A stretch of DNA of 64,000 nucleotides from a virus, in the IMG/VR virus record IMGVR_UViG_3300025108_000029, positions 1 to 64,000 of that record; one strand, written 5' to 3'. Positions 7,895 to 16,675 of the stretch are shown piece by piece. The notes under the pieces were generated by a model. That model did not search any database and had not been told where the DNA came from. It saw only the letters and a program-made list of their open reading frames with translations. Every line of letters starts with the position of its first letter. The stretch's first letter is position 1. Both the position numbers and the translations under genes were made by a program.

Positions 7895-8449
7895 ATGGTG
7901 AGCAACATGCAAGGTAACAGGCAAGACTCGGATGCAGAAATACGACTGATGGGGCTAATTTTGGCTCAATCAGCCTTAGTTGGACTGGCAATTGGCGTAT
8001 TTGACGCTGAACTATGGTTAATTAGCGATACTCCCATGTTAAACGGATTTACATACGCAATGGCGGCATTTTTTGTTCAAGGTATCGCATATTACTTCTT
8101 TAAAATGTTCTTTGAACAGAATATGCAAGAAAGAGTACGAGCAACATCTATTGAAAAGAATAGACAAGACCGATACCGCCAAATGCAACTAAGTTTTGAT
8201 AATCGGCGTAATGATATGGAAATGCGTATGCAAGAAGCGCAACTTGAGCAAGAATTACGATGGATGGAGCAAAACCCCGGTAAAATGCCTCCAAGTTGGG
8301 GTGTTCCCGGTGGCTCTCAATCTATAATTTCTAAGTACGATACTGATAATTTTAATCCCGGCATACCAAACCATGAAGCCGAGGTCAAACAACCAATTAA
8401 CCTTGGAATTAAAGAAGAAGACGAACCTAAAGAGCCAAAAAAGAAATGA
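7895..8449 (+). CDS. Two-helix membrane protein with charged coiled-coil tail (184 aa)
   Basis: Two hydrophobic segments (about residues 24-44 and 52-72) are followed by a long charged, Met/Gln-rich helical region (about 80-130) that is probably a coiled coil, and a Lys/Glu-rich end. The start may be ATG 7895 or, better spaced from GGTGAG, ATG 7907. It heads the cluster with another membrane protein and an Arf-like GTPase; the stop TGA lies inside the GAGGTGA ribosome site of the next gene. No family is recognised. A membrane scaffold or effector for the GTPase is a reasonable guess only. Confidence 0.65.
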   Translation: MVSNMQGNRQDSDAEIRLMGLILAQSALVGLAIGVFDAELWLISDTPMLNGFTYAMAAFFVQGIAYYFFKMFFEQNMQERVRATSIEKNRQDRYRQMQLSFDNRRNDMEMRMQEAQLEQELRWMEQNPGKMPPSWGVPGGSQSIISKYDTDNFNPGIPNHEAEVKQPINLGIKEEDEPKEPKKK

Positions 8450-8458
8450 GGTGATTAA

Positions 8459-8719
8459 ATGGGTCGTATATTCAAAACACCCACAGATGATTCTACCGAG
8501 GCTACACTTCGTGCCATGCACACTCAAAACACCCTTGACACATATTACGAAAAAGGAGTAGGTTGGATAAGAACAGTGATACTGTGTTTTGTTACCGCTT
8601 TGGCTATTAGTTTTTGGGAATTATCTACCGGTGAGTCTTTTTGGGACAATACTGTAGAGTGGGTGTGGAATAAAGTGCAAAACTTTGCAGATTGGATATG
8701 GGGTAAAGTAGATGGTTGA
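8459..8719 (+). CDS. Small membrane protein upstream of the GTPase (86 aa)
   Basis: A polar N-terminal half is followed by one hydrophobic helix (WIRTVILCFVTALAISFW, about residues 35-52) and a Trp-rich amphipathic tail (VEWVWNKVQNFADWIWGKV). The tail would lie on a membrane surface. Its ribosome site GAGGTGA contains the stop of the preceding gene, and its own end overlaps the GTPase start by eight bases, so the three genes are translationally coupled. No family is recognised. Confidence 0.65.
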   Translation: MGRIFKTPTDDSTEATLRAMHTQNTLDTYYEKGVGWIRTVILCFVTALAISFWELSTGESFWDNTVEWVWNKVQNFADWIWGKVDG

Positions 8720-9428
8720 CCCTGCTGGTTCTGCTCTTGTTGGTGCGGCTGTATTCGGTCAATCCTTGTACAACTCTTGGCGACCTCGCCGTGTAGGTGT
8801 GTATGGTGCGGCAATGGTGGGTAAGACAACTCTTGACCGTTACATGACAACTCCGGGTGAAATGGAAGAAATAGGTGATGATGAAAGAACTTCACACATG
8901 AAAATACTTGGTCGTTACCTAATGCCAAAACCTACCCGTAAGCGTGTATCATGGAAAGGGCAAAAGCGAGTTGTTTATTCAGCCGATATAGGTGGACAAG
9001 AACGATTTTGGAATCTGTGGATTGATGATATGGTATCGAGACAAGTCGAGGCTGTCGTGTTTGTATTTGATGACCGAGCAATAAAAGGTGGAGAAGAAGC
9101 ATTACAACAAATAGCGGGCTTCAAATATCTCGTGGATTGTTTAGTTAATCGCTCTTATCGTTATCGAACTCTCAAAAGTCGGTGGAAGGGTAAAAAGTAC
9201 ACACCTCGATTAGTTATGCTTGTAGCGAATAAAGCAGACCGCTTTTTTGATGAAAATGCCGCAATGCTGTGGCAACAAAACCGAATTGGTGAACATAAAA
9301 TATTCAATGCGTTTCGAGATGACCTTATACGGTTACAAAAAGCAGGAATACCTACACGCCGTTCTTTTATGGCGACTCGTATAGGATGGAATGTTGAAGA
9401 AACGATGATTGACTTACTGACAACTTGA
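8712..9428 (+). CDS. Arf/Ras-like small GTPase (238 aa)
   Basis: All core GTP-binding motifs are visible. G1 is GAAMVGKT (residues 32-39). G3 is DIGGQERF (92-99), with the glycine pair and glutamine typical of Arf/SRP-receptor-beta type GTPases. G4 is NKAD (173-176), and G5-like MATRIG lies at about 220. The length and the absence of extra domains fit a single P-loop GTPase. It would bind GTP and switch conformation; the retained Gln96 suggests hydrolysis is possible. The N-terminal 25 residues are mildly hydrophobic and could be an amphipathic anchor. It overlaps a membrane-protein gene by eight bases and follows another, suggesting action at a membrane. I know no standard virion role for such a protein. 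Confidence 0.8.
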   Translation: MVDPAGSALVGAAVFGQSLYNSWRPRRVGVYGAAMVGKTTLDRYMTTPGEMEEIGDDERTSHMKILGRYLMPKPTRKRVSWKGQKRVVYSADIGGQERFWNLWIDDMVSRQVEAVVFVFDDRAIKGGEEALQQIAGFKYLVDCLVNRSYRYRTLKSRWKGKKYTPRLVMLVANKADRFFDENAAMLWQQNRIGEHKIFNAFRDDLIRLQKAGIPTRRSFMATRIGWNVEETMIDLLTT

Positions 9429-9437
9429 GGGAATATA

Positions 9438-9617
9438 ATGATAAGAAAAACAACAACTGTTATCGCTGTGAATAAAAAAAGTAAATGCGTGAGAACCGTT
9501 ATACCAAATGTAATGGCAGAATTATTACAACTTTCAGCAGGAGATAAAATTAAATGGGAACTATGCGGTAGCACAGAACAAGGATTTTTTTTAAAAGCGG
9601 TAAAAGGTGAAGAGTAA
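9438..9617 (+). CDS. AbrB/MazE-like swapped-hairpin protein (59 aa)
   Basis: A short gene that starts nine bases after the GTPase and ends with TAATG, overlapping the next start. The product contains VRTVIPNVMAELLQLSAGDK followed by a KWEL strand and FFLKAVK, the layout of AbrB/SpoVT/MazE DNA-binding domains (strand, R-x-x-IP, helix, L-x-x-GD, two strands). In this family the arginine and IP segment contact DNA as a dimer. It could regulate the repeat-rich promoter at 7748-7894, or be an antitoxin-like protein; no toxin gene is recognised beside it. Confidence 0.6.
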   Translation: MIRKTTTVIAVNKKSKCVRTVIPNVMAELLQLSAGDKIKWELCGSTEQGFFLKAVKGEE

Positions 9618-10567
9618 TGATACCTCAAATAAATCAACAGCAAGCCAACCTTGGTAATGTAAACCAAGCGCATTTAATGGCGTTAAGCCAACAAGGTAAC
9701 GATACTTTGTCTTATGCGGCATTGATGGAACAGGCTACGGCTCAAGAGGCTATGCAAGCCGCCGCAAGTGAAAACAACTTACAAGTTCCTAAAGTCAATT
9801 TTTATCCGAGTCGTCACGCTGACCCTCAAAAAGCCCGTCGTAAAGACATAAAACAGGCTTACAAATTACTTACACCTTCAAAGAAAAGTATTGTAAATCC
9901 TGTGCGGTTTATGTTCGGTAGAAAATACAACTACAACAAACAATCCCATGTATGTGTTATAGATGGCTGTGATTGTTCTGTTCTTATTCAACATGATAAC
10001 CTGTATGCAAAAATTACAGATGAAGACACAGGGCGTTCTCTTTGGGAGATGTATTGGCAGAATCCCGTTACTGGTGAGCCGGAGGCTTTTGTAGCATTGG
10101 AAAAAGTTACCAGTGGCCGTAAAATGCGTGGAACATATTGCCCCGAACACATGCATTTGTATCACTTATTATGTAAATGGGAGGCAGAAGAAGACCGTAT
10201 TCGTGAAGCAAACCCAAGACGCTTGCGAGATAGGGTGAAGCAAGGTGTCTCTATTGTAACTGTACCTGTAGCGGCTGTGGCTAAAAAAGACCCAACACCA
10301 AGTATGTTGAAAAAATATGAGCCGTTTTTTGCTGAATTAGAAAAAGACTCTCGTAAAACAAAAGGAATTAGTGTCAGTCATTACAATAACCCATTAACAG
10401 GTCAAAATGACATTACTACTGTTTCGTTTGACTTGCGTATATTTCAGCATGAGTTGGCTTTAGAACAACAATCAACACCGGCTTTTCAAGCCTTAATACA
10501 ACAACATGTAAATAACTCTATCAATCAAAACCCTCTTGAGCAAGAAAGTACTGGGGTAGGTGAGTGA
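9617..10567 (+). CDS. Protein of unknown function with a probable zinc site (316 aa)
   Basis: It starts at the ATG overlapping the upstream stop, with GGTGAAGA as ribosome site. The N-terminal 60 residues are Gln/Ala-rich and probably disordered. The middle contains CVIDGCDC (about residues 112-119) and later YCPEHMHLYH (about 175-184), which together could bind zinc. A helical charged region follows. It belongs to the same tight gene string as the next gene, which is also Gln/Met-rich. No family is recognised; a virion-associated role is guessed from position only. Confidence 0.6.
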   Translation: MIPQINQQQANLGNVNQAHLMALSQQGNDTLSYAALMEQATAQEAMQAAASENNLQVPKVNFYPSRHADPQKARRKDIKQAYKLLTPSKKSIVNPVRFMFGRKYNYNKQSHVCVIDGCDCSVLIQHDNLYAKITDEDTGRSLWEMYWQNPVTGEPEAFVALEKVTSGRKMRGTYCPEHMHLYHLLCKWEAEEDRIREANPRRLRDRVKQGVSIVTVPVAAVAKKDPTPSMLKKYEPFFAELEKDSRKTKGISVSHYNNPLTGQNDITTVSFDLRIFQHELALEQQSTPAFQALIQQHVNNSINQNPLEQESTGVGE

Positions 10568-10568
10568 G

Positions 10569-11204
10569 ATGTTGGGATTAGGCGGGAATCAAGCACCGAT
10601 GAATAATGGTGCGTTGAACTTAGGTGTTCAAAGTCAGCAAGCACAGATGCCTATGCAAAGTCAAAATCCTTGGGCTAATCAACAAGTCATGGGTGCAGGT
10701 CAATCCCCTCTTATGCAGGGCATGTTCGGCGGTCAACAAAATCAATTTGTTCAACAACCAGTTACCCCTCCAACAGAACTTGAAATACAAATTATGTTAT
10801 TGCGTGGTATATCACCTATTGAACGATATGTTGCCGGACCACAGATGGGTACGCTTGTTGAAATGTTTAGTACTCTTGTAAGTTACAGTGTAATAGAAGT
10901 GTTGCGTAATGCGACTTTTGTAGTTGATGAAGAAACAGGAACTATGAAAATGGATGTAACATCGTTACCTCAAAACTTACAAACACTAAGTGCTGAAAAT
11001 GTTACAGGGCAGTTTAGTACACTCCAAGCATCAGCACAACAAACTGTTAATCAAACAGAAATGGAACAACAGCAATTAGCCGCTTTCGCTCAACAGTCTA
11101 TGATGGGCGGCGCACTTACAGCGGCTCTTGCTAATGACGGTGTAATGGAAAAAGTCGGCGGAGGCTTAGGTAGCCTCGGTCGCAGTTTTATGGGAATGAG
11201 GTGA
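10569..11204 (+). CDS. Gln/Met-rich protein of unknown function (211 aa)
   Basis: ATG 10569 lies just after GGTGAG; a GTG at 10560 overlapping the upstream stop is an alternative. The first 65 residues are Gln/Met/Gly-rich and low in complexity. Residues 70-140 look folded (ELEIQIMLLRGISPIERYV), and a Gln/Ala-rich helical region and Gly-rich end follow. No motif is recognised. The stop TGA is the last part of the GAGGTGA site for the next gene, a membrane protein, so the two are coupled. Confidence 0.6.
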   Translation: MLGLGGNQAPMNNGALNLGVQSQQAQMPMQSQNPWANQQVMGAGQSPLMQGMFGGQQNQFVQQPVTPPTELEIQIMLLRGISPIERYVAGPQMGTLVEMFSTLVSYSVIEVLRNATFVVDEETGTMKMDVTSLPQNLQTLSAENVTGQFSTLQASAQQTVNQTEMEQQQLAAFAQQSMMGGALTAALANDGVMEKVGGGLGSLGRSFMGMR

Positions 11205-11209
11205 ATTAA

Positions 11210-11464
11210 ATGAGACAACCAAATGATTTTACAGGCTATATACCAAACTCTTTTGCCGCCACTACACTTGATATGTTAAATCCTAATCGAAGCATTATCA
11301 TTGATATGATTATGGTACAACTAATTTCAGTTATTGTAGTCATGAGTATGATTTTGATTTTCAAAGGTGGCTCAATGTCATCAGCAAGTGTATCGTATTA
11401 CCTTGTAGGTCTATTCGCCAGTTTCCTTATGCTCACTGGTGCTTATTCCCGTATCATTCGCTGA
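11210..11464 (+). CDS. Two-helix membrane protein (84 aa)
   Basis: Two hydrophobic helices (about residues 28-50 and 61-79) are separated by a short polar loop (KGGSMSSASVS), with a polar N-terminus and a basic end (YSRIIR). Size and layout resemble class II holins, but many viral membrane proteins look like this and no lysis gene is nearby, so I do not call it a holin. Its last 54 bases overlap the convergent - strand gene. Confidence 0.6.
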   Translation: MRQPNDFTGYIPNSFAATTLDMLNPNRSIIIDMIMVQLISVIVVMSMILIFKGGSMSSASVSYYLVGLFASFLMLTGAYSRIIR

Positions 11465-11728
11465 CGGCCATTTGTGAATCGGACATTGCGAATTAAGTAG
11501 TGCTGTTTTAGAATTAACAAAGCAACCGCATAGGTCACATCGTGTTCCACCATGAGGGCATGTTTGGCAAATACGAACCCTTTCCTTTACCAAAGTGGGC
11601 GGTGCATATTCACCTTTTGCTATGTCTTTAGCCGCTTGAGTGAGGCTACGAATAGATTGTTTGTTAAGAGGTACACCTGCTATTCTTTTAACCCGCCACA
11701 TGATTCTTGCGAACAGTAGATTAACCAT
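11411..11728 (-). CDS. Small zinc-binding protein on the - strand (105 aa)
   Basis: The middle shows a compact cysteine array CQTCPHGGTRCDLCGC (residues 54-69), then a spacer and CPIHKW. I recall this layout, two CxxC knuckles ending in CPxxKW, from small tailed-phage proteins of unknown function. The N-terminal 35 residues are basic and helical. The strand call rests on this coherent cysteine pattern; the + strand across most of this span has no competing frame except the last 54 bases of the membrane-protein gene, which it overlaps tail to tail. It interrupts an otherwise + strand array, so it must have its own promoter. Confidence 0.65.
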   Translation of the reverse strand: MVNLLFARIMWRVKRIAGVPLNKQSIRSLTQAAKDIAKGEYAPPTLVKERVRICQTCPHGGTRCDLCGCFVNSKTALLNSQCPIHKWPSANDTGISTSEHKETGE

Positions 11729-11761
11729 AACTGTTTTCTAAGGGTGTTGCGTAAGAGTGGC

Positions 11762-12442
11762 ATGGAGGGCGGTGAGCGAGTAGTGAAACGCTCGTGCCGT
11801 CTGTGTGTTCATGAAGACCGTGATGAATTAGAAGAACAACTTCTACAAGGTCATATCACACCAAAAGAAATGGATAAAAACATGAGTTGGCGAGCCAATA
11901 CCGCTGACCGTCACTATCGAAACCATATGGGTGAATACCACTTAGCGGCCAATCCTTCTTGTCCTGTATGTGCTTCACCTAATCGTGCTGATTACGAGTT
12001 TGAGTTTTTTAATAACGGTGGGTCAACAGACGCTATCGCTACTGCACTTGAAATACCCGAAAGTGTAGTGTACAACCATATGAAAAACCACTTTCAACCG
12101 TTGGTGCAAAAAACAGCGGCTCTTGAAGTAGCACTTACGGCTGGTCGTGAAATAGAACTACTTCGCTCAAACGCTCAAAAATTAAACCATAAACTTAGCG
12201 AATTACTTGACGAGGGTAGTGTTCATGAGGATGGATTTGTAAGAGATGCTGTTATATTACACAAGGAAGTACGGGAAACTGTCAAAGACTTACTACGCTT
12301 CGAGGACCAATGGGGGCCGCAAAGCGACGGGCAACAAGTCAATCAAACAATCAATGTATTGCAGATTGAATTGAGTAAAGAAAGCCCGGAAACTTGGACT
12401 CGTATTAAGAAACAACTTGAAGAAAACATGGGGGTGGAATGA
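11762..12442 (+). CDS. Zinc-finger/helix-turn-helix protein, possible small terminase subunit
   Basis: Two similar modules are seen. CRLCVHEDRD followed by HYRNHM, and CPVCASPNRAD followed by STDAIATALEIPESVVYNHMKNH, each join a CxxC knuckle to a helical region ending in HxxxH-type residues; the second contains a clear helix-turn-helix. A long helical C-terminal half follows, ending acidic. DNA binding plus oligomer-type helices upstream of the large terminase suits a small terminase subunit, but three genes lie between. Starts are uncertain: GTG 11744, ATG 11762, or GTG 11783, which has the best-spaced GGTGAG. The next gene overlaps its stop. Confidence 0.5.
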   Translation: MEGGERVVKRSCRLCVHEDRDELEEQLLQGHITPKEMDKNMSWRANTADRHYRNHMGEYHLAANPSCPVCASPNRADYEFEFFNNGGSTDAIATALEIPESVVYNHMKNHFQPLVQKTAALEVALTAGREIELLRSNAQKLNHKLSELLDEGSVHEDGFVRDAVILHKEVRETVKDLLRFEDQWGPQSDGQQVNQTINVLQIELSKESPETWTRIKKQLEENMGVE

Positions 12443-13731
12443 TGGTTATGGGAAGAGGTTCGGACACACGAATGTATGCACCCCGTAGTGAATCATCTCA
12501 AATGTATTCGTCTGCTAATGAAGACGAAAGTAAGTACAACCCTACTTCGCCCGAAGACAATGAAAAGCGGGCAGAAGCAAAAAAACTCAAAGAAGAAGAG
12601 GCTAAGAAAAAAGCCAAAGACATCAAACACATTAAAATCAAACCAAATCAAGGTTTAGGTGCAGGACCGGGATTAGAAACAGAACCCGGTCTTGATGACG
12701 GCAACAAGCGTGATGATGAGCGTGAGATAGGTCTTCAAGGTGGACCGGCTGGTAGTCGTGGACATTTACTTGATTTAGCCACAGGTGCAAAAACAGGCAC
12801 AGGTTCAGCAATGGGTACGGGTAATTCAGCCGTAAGAACAGGTGAACCAATGGCTGATGCTTGGAGTTCGCTACTCAAGCGTGAAACTCGTGGAACTATT
12901 GAAGGTCGCCGTCGCCGTGAAAAGCGAAGAGAGTTCCGCCCTTCAACTGGACAATTCAAAAGACCACCCGGCGGTCAATCCCCTGTTGGTGCAACCATGC
13001 GCCGTTTCCGAGCGCACATGCGTGGTATCAAGGGTGGTAAGAAAACCGGATTGATGAAACCCCACTTGGCTGTTGAAATGAGCCACCGTGGTATTGCTAC
13101 CAAGCAACCGATGAGTAAAGACCCACAGAAGTATCGTCAATACATGGGGCAACAAGAAGCAAAGAAAATACTTGGTAATGTCCGAACAACCTATTCTCCA
13201 CACGCCCGACACAGCGCAAGGTCATTCACTGCTGGACCAACTGGCGGTGGCCGCTTAACTGGACTACTACCGGGTCAATCCGGCCAAATGCGACAACCGG
13301 CTTTGCAAAGACTACGCCGACCTCGTATGCCACGGATGCCACGGATGCCAACCCCGCAGATGCCATCTATGCCGCAGATGCCCCCGCCAATGAGCAGTGT
13401 TCCAAGTATGCCAGCACCATCGTCTTCCATGATGATGAGTGACGAGCGCACTCAAAGTGATTTACTCAAAGCAAATCGTCATGCTAATCGAACTGAAATG
13501 CTTGCACTAATGCGTATGTTAATTCAAGCACAGCGAGCAAAAGCGAGCATGAAAAAATCAAAACCTAATTTTTATGATGGCAATGTACCTCAACATGCTT
13601 CACCTGTTCATAACTACGAGGATGAAGAAGAAAAGAATGACGGCCCTACTCAAAACCTTGAAACTAATTCAAGCCGCTTAGGACTCGACCCTGCGGGTTA
13701 TTTATCCGGTAAGCGGGGGCATTCGGGATGA
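12439..13731 (+). CDS. Basic, Pro/Met-rich tagged protein of unknown function (430 aa)
   Basis: The N-terminal third is charged with a Lys/Glu helix. At about residue 131 comes VRTGEPMADAWSSLLKRE, a tag copy with one extra residue, followed by an Arg-rich stretch. The middle is basic and Gly-rich. About residues 292-325 are a repeat of Met-Pro with polar residues (RMPRMPRMPTPQMPSMPQMP). A short acidic end follows. It is probably largely disordered. The start overlaps the preceding stop (ATGATG), and its own stop overlaps the next gene by ATGA. No enzyme motif is seen. Confidence 0.65.
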   Translation: MMVMGRGSDTRMYAPRSESSQMYSSANEDESKYNPTSPEDNEKRAEAKKLKEEEAKKKAKDIKHIKIKPNQGLGAGPGLETEPGLDDGNKRDDEREIGLQGGPAGSRGHLLDLATGAKTGTGSAMGTGNSAVRTGEPMADAWSSLLKRETRGTIEGRRRREKRREFRPSTGQFKRPPGGQSPVGATMRRFRAHMRGIKGGKKTGLMKPHLAVEMSHRGIATKQPMSKDPQKYRQYMGQQEAKKILGNVRTTYSPHARHSARSFTAGPTGGGRLTGLLPGQSGQMRQPALQRLRRPRMPRMPRMPTPQMPSMPQMPPPMSSVPSMPAPSSSMMMSDERTQSDLLKANRHANRTEMLALMRMLIQAQRAKASMKKSKPNFYDGNVPQHASPVHNYEDEEEKNDGPTQNLETNSSRLGLDPAGYLSGKRGHSG

Positions 13732-15905
13732 TTTTTGTCAAGGGTCGTTTAATCCGAAAAGCATGGGGTATGACAGCCCATACACCGGAACACGGCTCGA
13801 CAATGATTCGTAATCCACCTGCAACTGCATTTACACCACCTACAGAAGAAGACATACCTGCTTTTGCACATGACGGTCATGGGGGTATTATACCGGGTGA
13901 ATGGCAAAGCGGCGACCACGGTGAGCGTCATTGGGTTACTTCTGTTGGTAGTTACCAACACGGTATTGATGCGGCTGTTACTCGTTTGGGTTGGTTTTTG
14001 AAAAAATATAAGAAAGACGCTAATCCTGTAGATATTATCAATCAAGCAATTACTAATTTTAATAAAAATCATACAAGTCATAAAGGTTTAGATGATTTAA
14101 CACAGGGCGACCATTACTTACCACCTTTTGAAAGTATGGCTTGGAGAAAAATTAGAGCAAGTATGTTACCTCCCGGTGGTAGTACACGAGAGATGTCCGA
14201 CCGAGCAACCAAAACAAAAAATAATACTTTAATTACTCATTATACAAATAAAAACATTGATGGGCCGATGGGTCGTTTTGTAGAATCGGGGGCTATTCCT
14301 TTTAATGACGAACTGCAACACATCCTTGAAGACGAATACGACTTACCTTTTGATGTATCAAAACAACTTTCTTTTGTTCAAAAACCATACATCTACGCTC
14401 GTGAATTAGCACCTCAAGGTCGAATTGAGGCTTCATATCAAGAACACCCTGCGGATATATCACCAAAACAAATGGCAGGTGCGCCGGATGATTACTTTAA
14501 TGAGCAAATACCAGTGTTTACCCATTCAGTTGCCCACCACTTACCCGACATCATGTATTATCCCCATGTTGATGTACACGGTACAAAAACCGGTGGAAAA
14601 CAAAACTTCGACCAAGAAGCAGGATTATACTCAATGGCTGAAAGAGCAATTGATAAAGCATTAGAAAGTGGTATTGAAAACATTCCCGATGTCCCTGCAA
14701 CAATTAACATTGGAACAATGGGTAGCCCCGAAATGATTCAACGCCCTCTTCGTGAGATTCTACAAGACCCTGCGATGAAAAGAAAATTGATTGAAGACAT
14801 GGCTCATGTTCCAGCAATGATGTTTTTATTTGGTCGAAGTAATCAAGGTAATTTCAAAAAACAATTTGACCGTTTAATGGAGATACACGGTGCTGGTGAA
14901 GAAGGTTTGTCTTACGACCAACACAAGCAGTTTTTCAAACCCGGTGCTGGTGGTAATAAAGGTAGGCATCTGTCAGCGGCTCGACTGATGGCTCTTGCAC
15001 ATAAATCCGGTGCTGATGATGACGACCCCGAAAGAAGTAAAATTGGCACACATCCTATTACCAGTGAAGAATTAAGTGCTTTCAATGTCAATTATAATGA
15101 AAACCTCATGGGTCAAGTTGACCGCTTCCGTGGTATCATTGAAGCGTTGGCCGACCATCAATCCGAAGCACAGGGCCATCCTGTAAAAATGGCACTTGGT
15201 GATATTAACACGAAACCAATGCAAGGTATGACTTTTGCTAATTACCCTGTAGAGGGTGAGGATGTGTCACTTGAGCCACACATGGATGCCTACCTTCATG
15301 GAGTTGAAGACTTTGCTGATGCAAGTTCTATGCCAGTCCCGCCGGAATCTACCTCCGCTACTACCGTAGATAAACCGGTTCCTTCACCGCCTCTTACCGG
15401 CGGGACACCCCCTCAAAGGGTTGGTGTAGTTCCTCAAGGACCACCGGCTACGCCTCTTGACCCGACATTTCAAAGACTTAGACCGCAAATTGCTCAACAA
15501 ACCCCGGAACAATTTAGAGAAATGATGGATGCTGGTGGTAGAGGTAGAAACCCAAGTTTACCTCCCGAAGAGTTCCTTACACCCGTTGAAGCAAGAGCGC
15601 AACAGTTACTTGCTGACCCACGGCAACAATTACTCGACCAATACATGAGAAGTGAGGATGCACACCTATCAGTCATGGATAGAGTGATGAAAGCATTGGA
15701 AAGAATGCAACAAGAAGAAGCAGGTTTTGACGGGATTAAAATTAACAGTAATCTTAACACCCCACACGCACTGGCGAAACATGTCGGGCTGACCGCAAGT
15801 GAAGTGGTGACAATCAACCAAACAATGGGTGATTGGCATAACATCGCTAAGTCCTACAATGTAGATGCAAAAATTGTCAAGGTTATCAAAACCAATATGA
15901 GGTGA
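13728..15905 (+). CDS. Large protein of unknown function upstream of terminase (725 aa)
   Basis: It overlaps the preceding gene by four bases. The first 460 residues look globular, with many His, Asp and aromatic residues (HDGHGGIIPGEW; FTHSVAHHLPDIMYYPHVD), but no family is recognised. Residues 530-600 are Pro/Thr-rich linker. The last 90 residues are helical (YMRSEDAHLSVMDRVMKALE, loosely like the tag) and end in a possible helix-turn-helix (HALAKHVGLTASEVVTINQ). The stop TGA forms the end of the GAGGTGA site of the next gene. Confidence 0.6.
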   Translation: MIFVKGRLIRKAWGMTAHTPEHGSTMIRNPPATAFTPPTEEDIPAFAHDGHGGIIPGEWQSGDHGERHWVTSVGSYQHGIDAAVTRLGWFLKKYKKDANPVDIINQAITNFNKNHTSHKGLDDLTQGDHYLPPFESMAWRKIRASMLPPGGSTREMSDRATKTKNNTLITHYTNKNIDGPMGRFVESGAIPFNDELQHILEDEYDLPFDVSKQLSFVQKPYIYARELAPQGRIEASYQEHPADISPKQMAGAPDDYFNEQIPVFTHSVAHHLPDIMYYPHVDVHGTKTGGKQNFDQEAGLYSMAERAIDKALESGIENIPDVPATINIGTMGSPEMIQRPLREILQDPAMKRKLIEDMAHVPAMMFLFGRSNQGNFKKQFDRLMEIHGAGEEGLSYDQHKQFFKPGAGGNKGRHLSAARLMALAHKSGADDDDPERSKIGTHPITSEELSAFNVNYNENLMGQVDRFRGIIEALADHQSEAQGHPVKMALGDINTKPMQGMTFANYPVEGEDVSLEPHMDAYLHGVEDFADASSMPVPPESTSATTVDKPVPSPPLTGGTPPQRVGVVPQGPPATPLDPTFQRLRPQIAQQTPEQFREMMDAGGRGRNPSLPPEEFLTPVEARAQQLLADPRQQLLDQYMRSEDAHLSVMDRVMKALERMQQEEAGFDGIKINSNLNTPHALAKHVGLTASEVVTINQTMGDWHNIAKSYNVDAKIVKVIKTNMR

Positions 15906-15909
15906 TATA

Positions 15910-16671
15910 ATGTCAAATAAAATATTGGTAAAACAAAGCGGCCCAACTGTTTTTCAATCTGTTGGACCTACAGGTACTCGCCCTTCTTTTATGGACATGG
16001 CTCGCACCACCTTTGCCCCTCGTGGACAAGTAGGTGTGGGTCAAAGACTTAGAGGGCTTGCTGGTATGGCGGGTAAAGGTGCGGCGGCGGCGGTTACTGC
16101 TCAACAGACAGCAGAACGAATGCAAGCCGGTGATGCATCAGCCCCACTTCAAGCAGGTATAACATATCAAGGTATAGACCCCACTGGAACTATCAATCCA
16201 AATATCGGTGAACAAATGTACAAACCCGGTCAACCTCAAGTATTACCAACTCCGCCAAATCCCGCCGGTATGCAACCTAATACTACAGGTCAAAGACCCG
16301 GCGCAGTAGGAGTAGCACCAACCAATAGTACTTTTACATCACCTATTGATATGTCACAATATCCATCAATTGCTCATCAGTTTGACCCTAATCATTACAT
16401 AAATCAAACTCTACAATTACATCAAGACGCAGTAACGCCGCAAGTACTCGCAGAACAACAACAAATGGGTGATGTTTTGGCGCAACAGGGTGGTAATCAG
16501 TCAGCATCACCCGGAGGAACAGGTAATATGGGTAGTGTTTTGGCGACACAACAGATTAGAAACGCATTCGTTGGCACTCTATTCGATAAACTTGGACCGG
16601 ACATGGTGTACAAAATGACTCCACATGAAATAGGTACTGTATCAGCACTAATGCACTTAAAATTGAGTTGA
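15910..16671 (+). CDS. Gly/Pro/Gln-rich protein of unknown function (253 aa)
   Basis: The product is low in complexity: an N-terminal polar part, an Ala/Gly helix (AGMAGKGAAAAVTAQQ, about residues 51-66), a long Pro/Gly/Thr stretch, then a Gln-rich helical end finishing TPHEIGTVSALMHLKLS. It has no recognised domain. It sits between the 725-residue protein and the large terminase with only 4-5 base gaps, so it is expressed with them. GAGGTGA lies seven bases upstream of the ATG. Confidence 0.6.
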   Translation: MSNKILVKQSGPTVFQSVGPTGTRPSFMDMARTTFAPRGQVGVGQRLRGLAGMAGKGAAAAVTAQQTAERMQAGDASAPLQAGITYQGIDPTGTINPNIGEQMYKPGQPQVLPTPPNPAGMQPNTTGQRPGAVGVAPTNSTFTSPIDMSQYPSIAHQFDPNHYINQTLQLHQDAVTPQVLAEQQQMGDVLAQQGGNQSASPGGTGNMGSVLATQQIRNAFVGTLFDKLGPDMVYKMTPHEIGTVSALMHLKLS

Positions 16672-16675
16672 TAGT

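Noticed and set aside
9161-9673. Long - strand frame opposite the GTPase (170 aa)
   Set aside because: It is antisense to three coherent genes, has Ser/Leu-rich noise composition and no ribosome site.
11210-11464. Holin (also 1383-1484 and 3031-3189)
   Set aside because: Small membrane proteins only; no endolysin gene or dual-start motif nearby.
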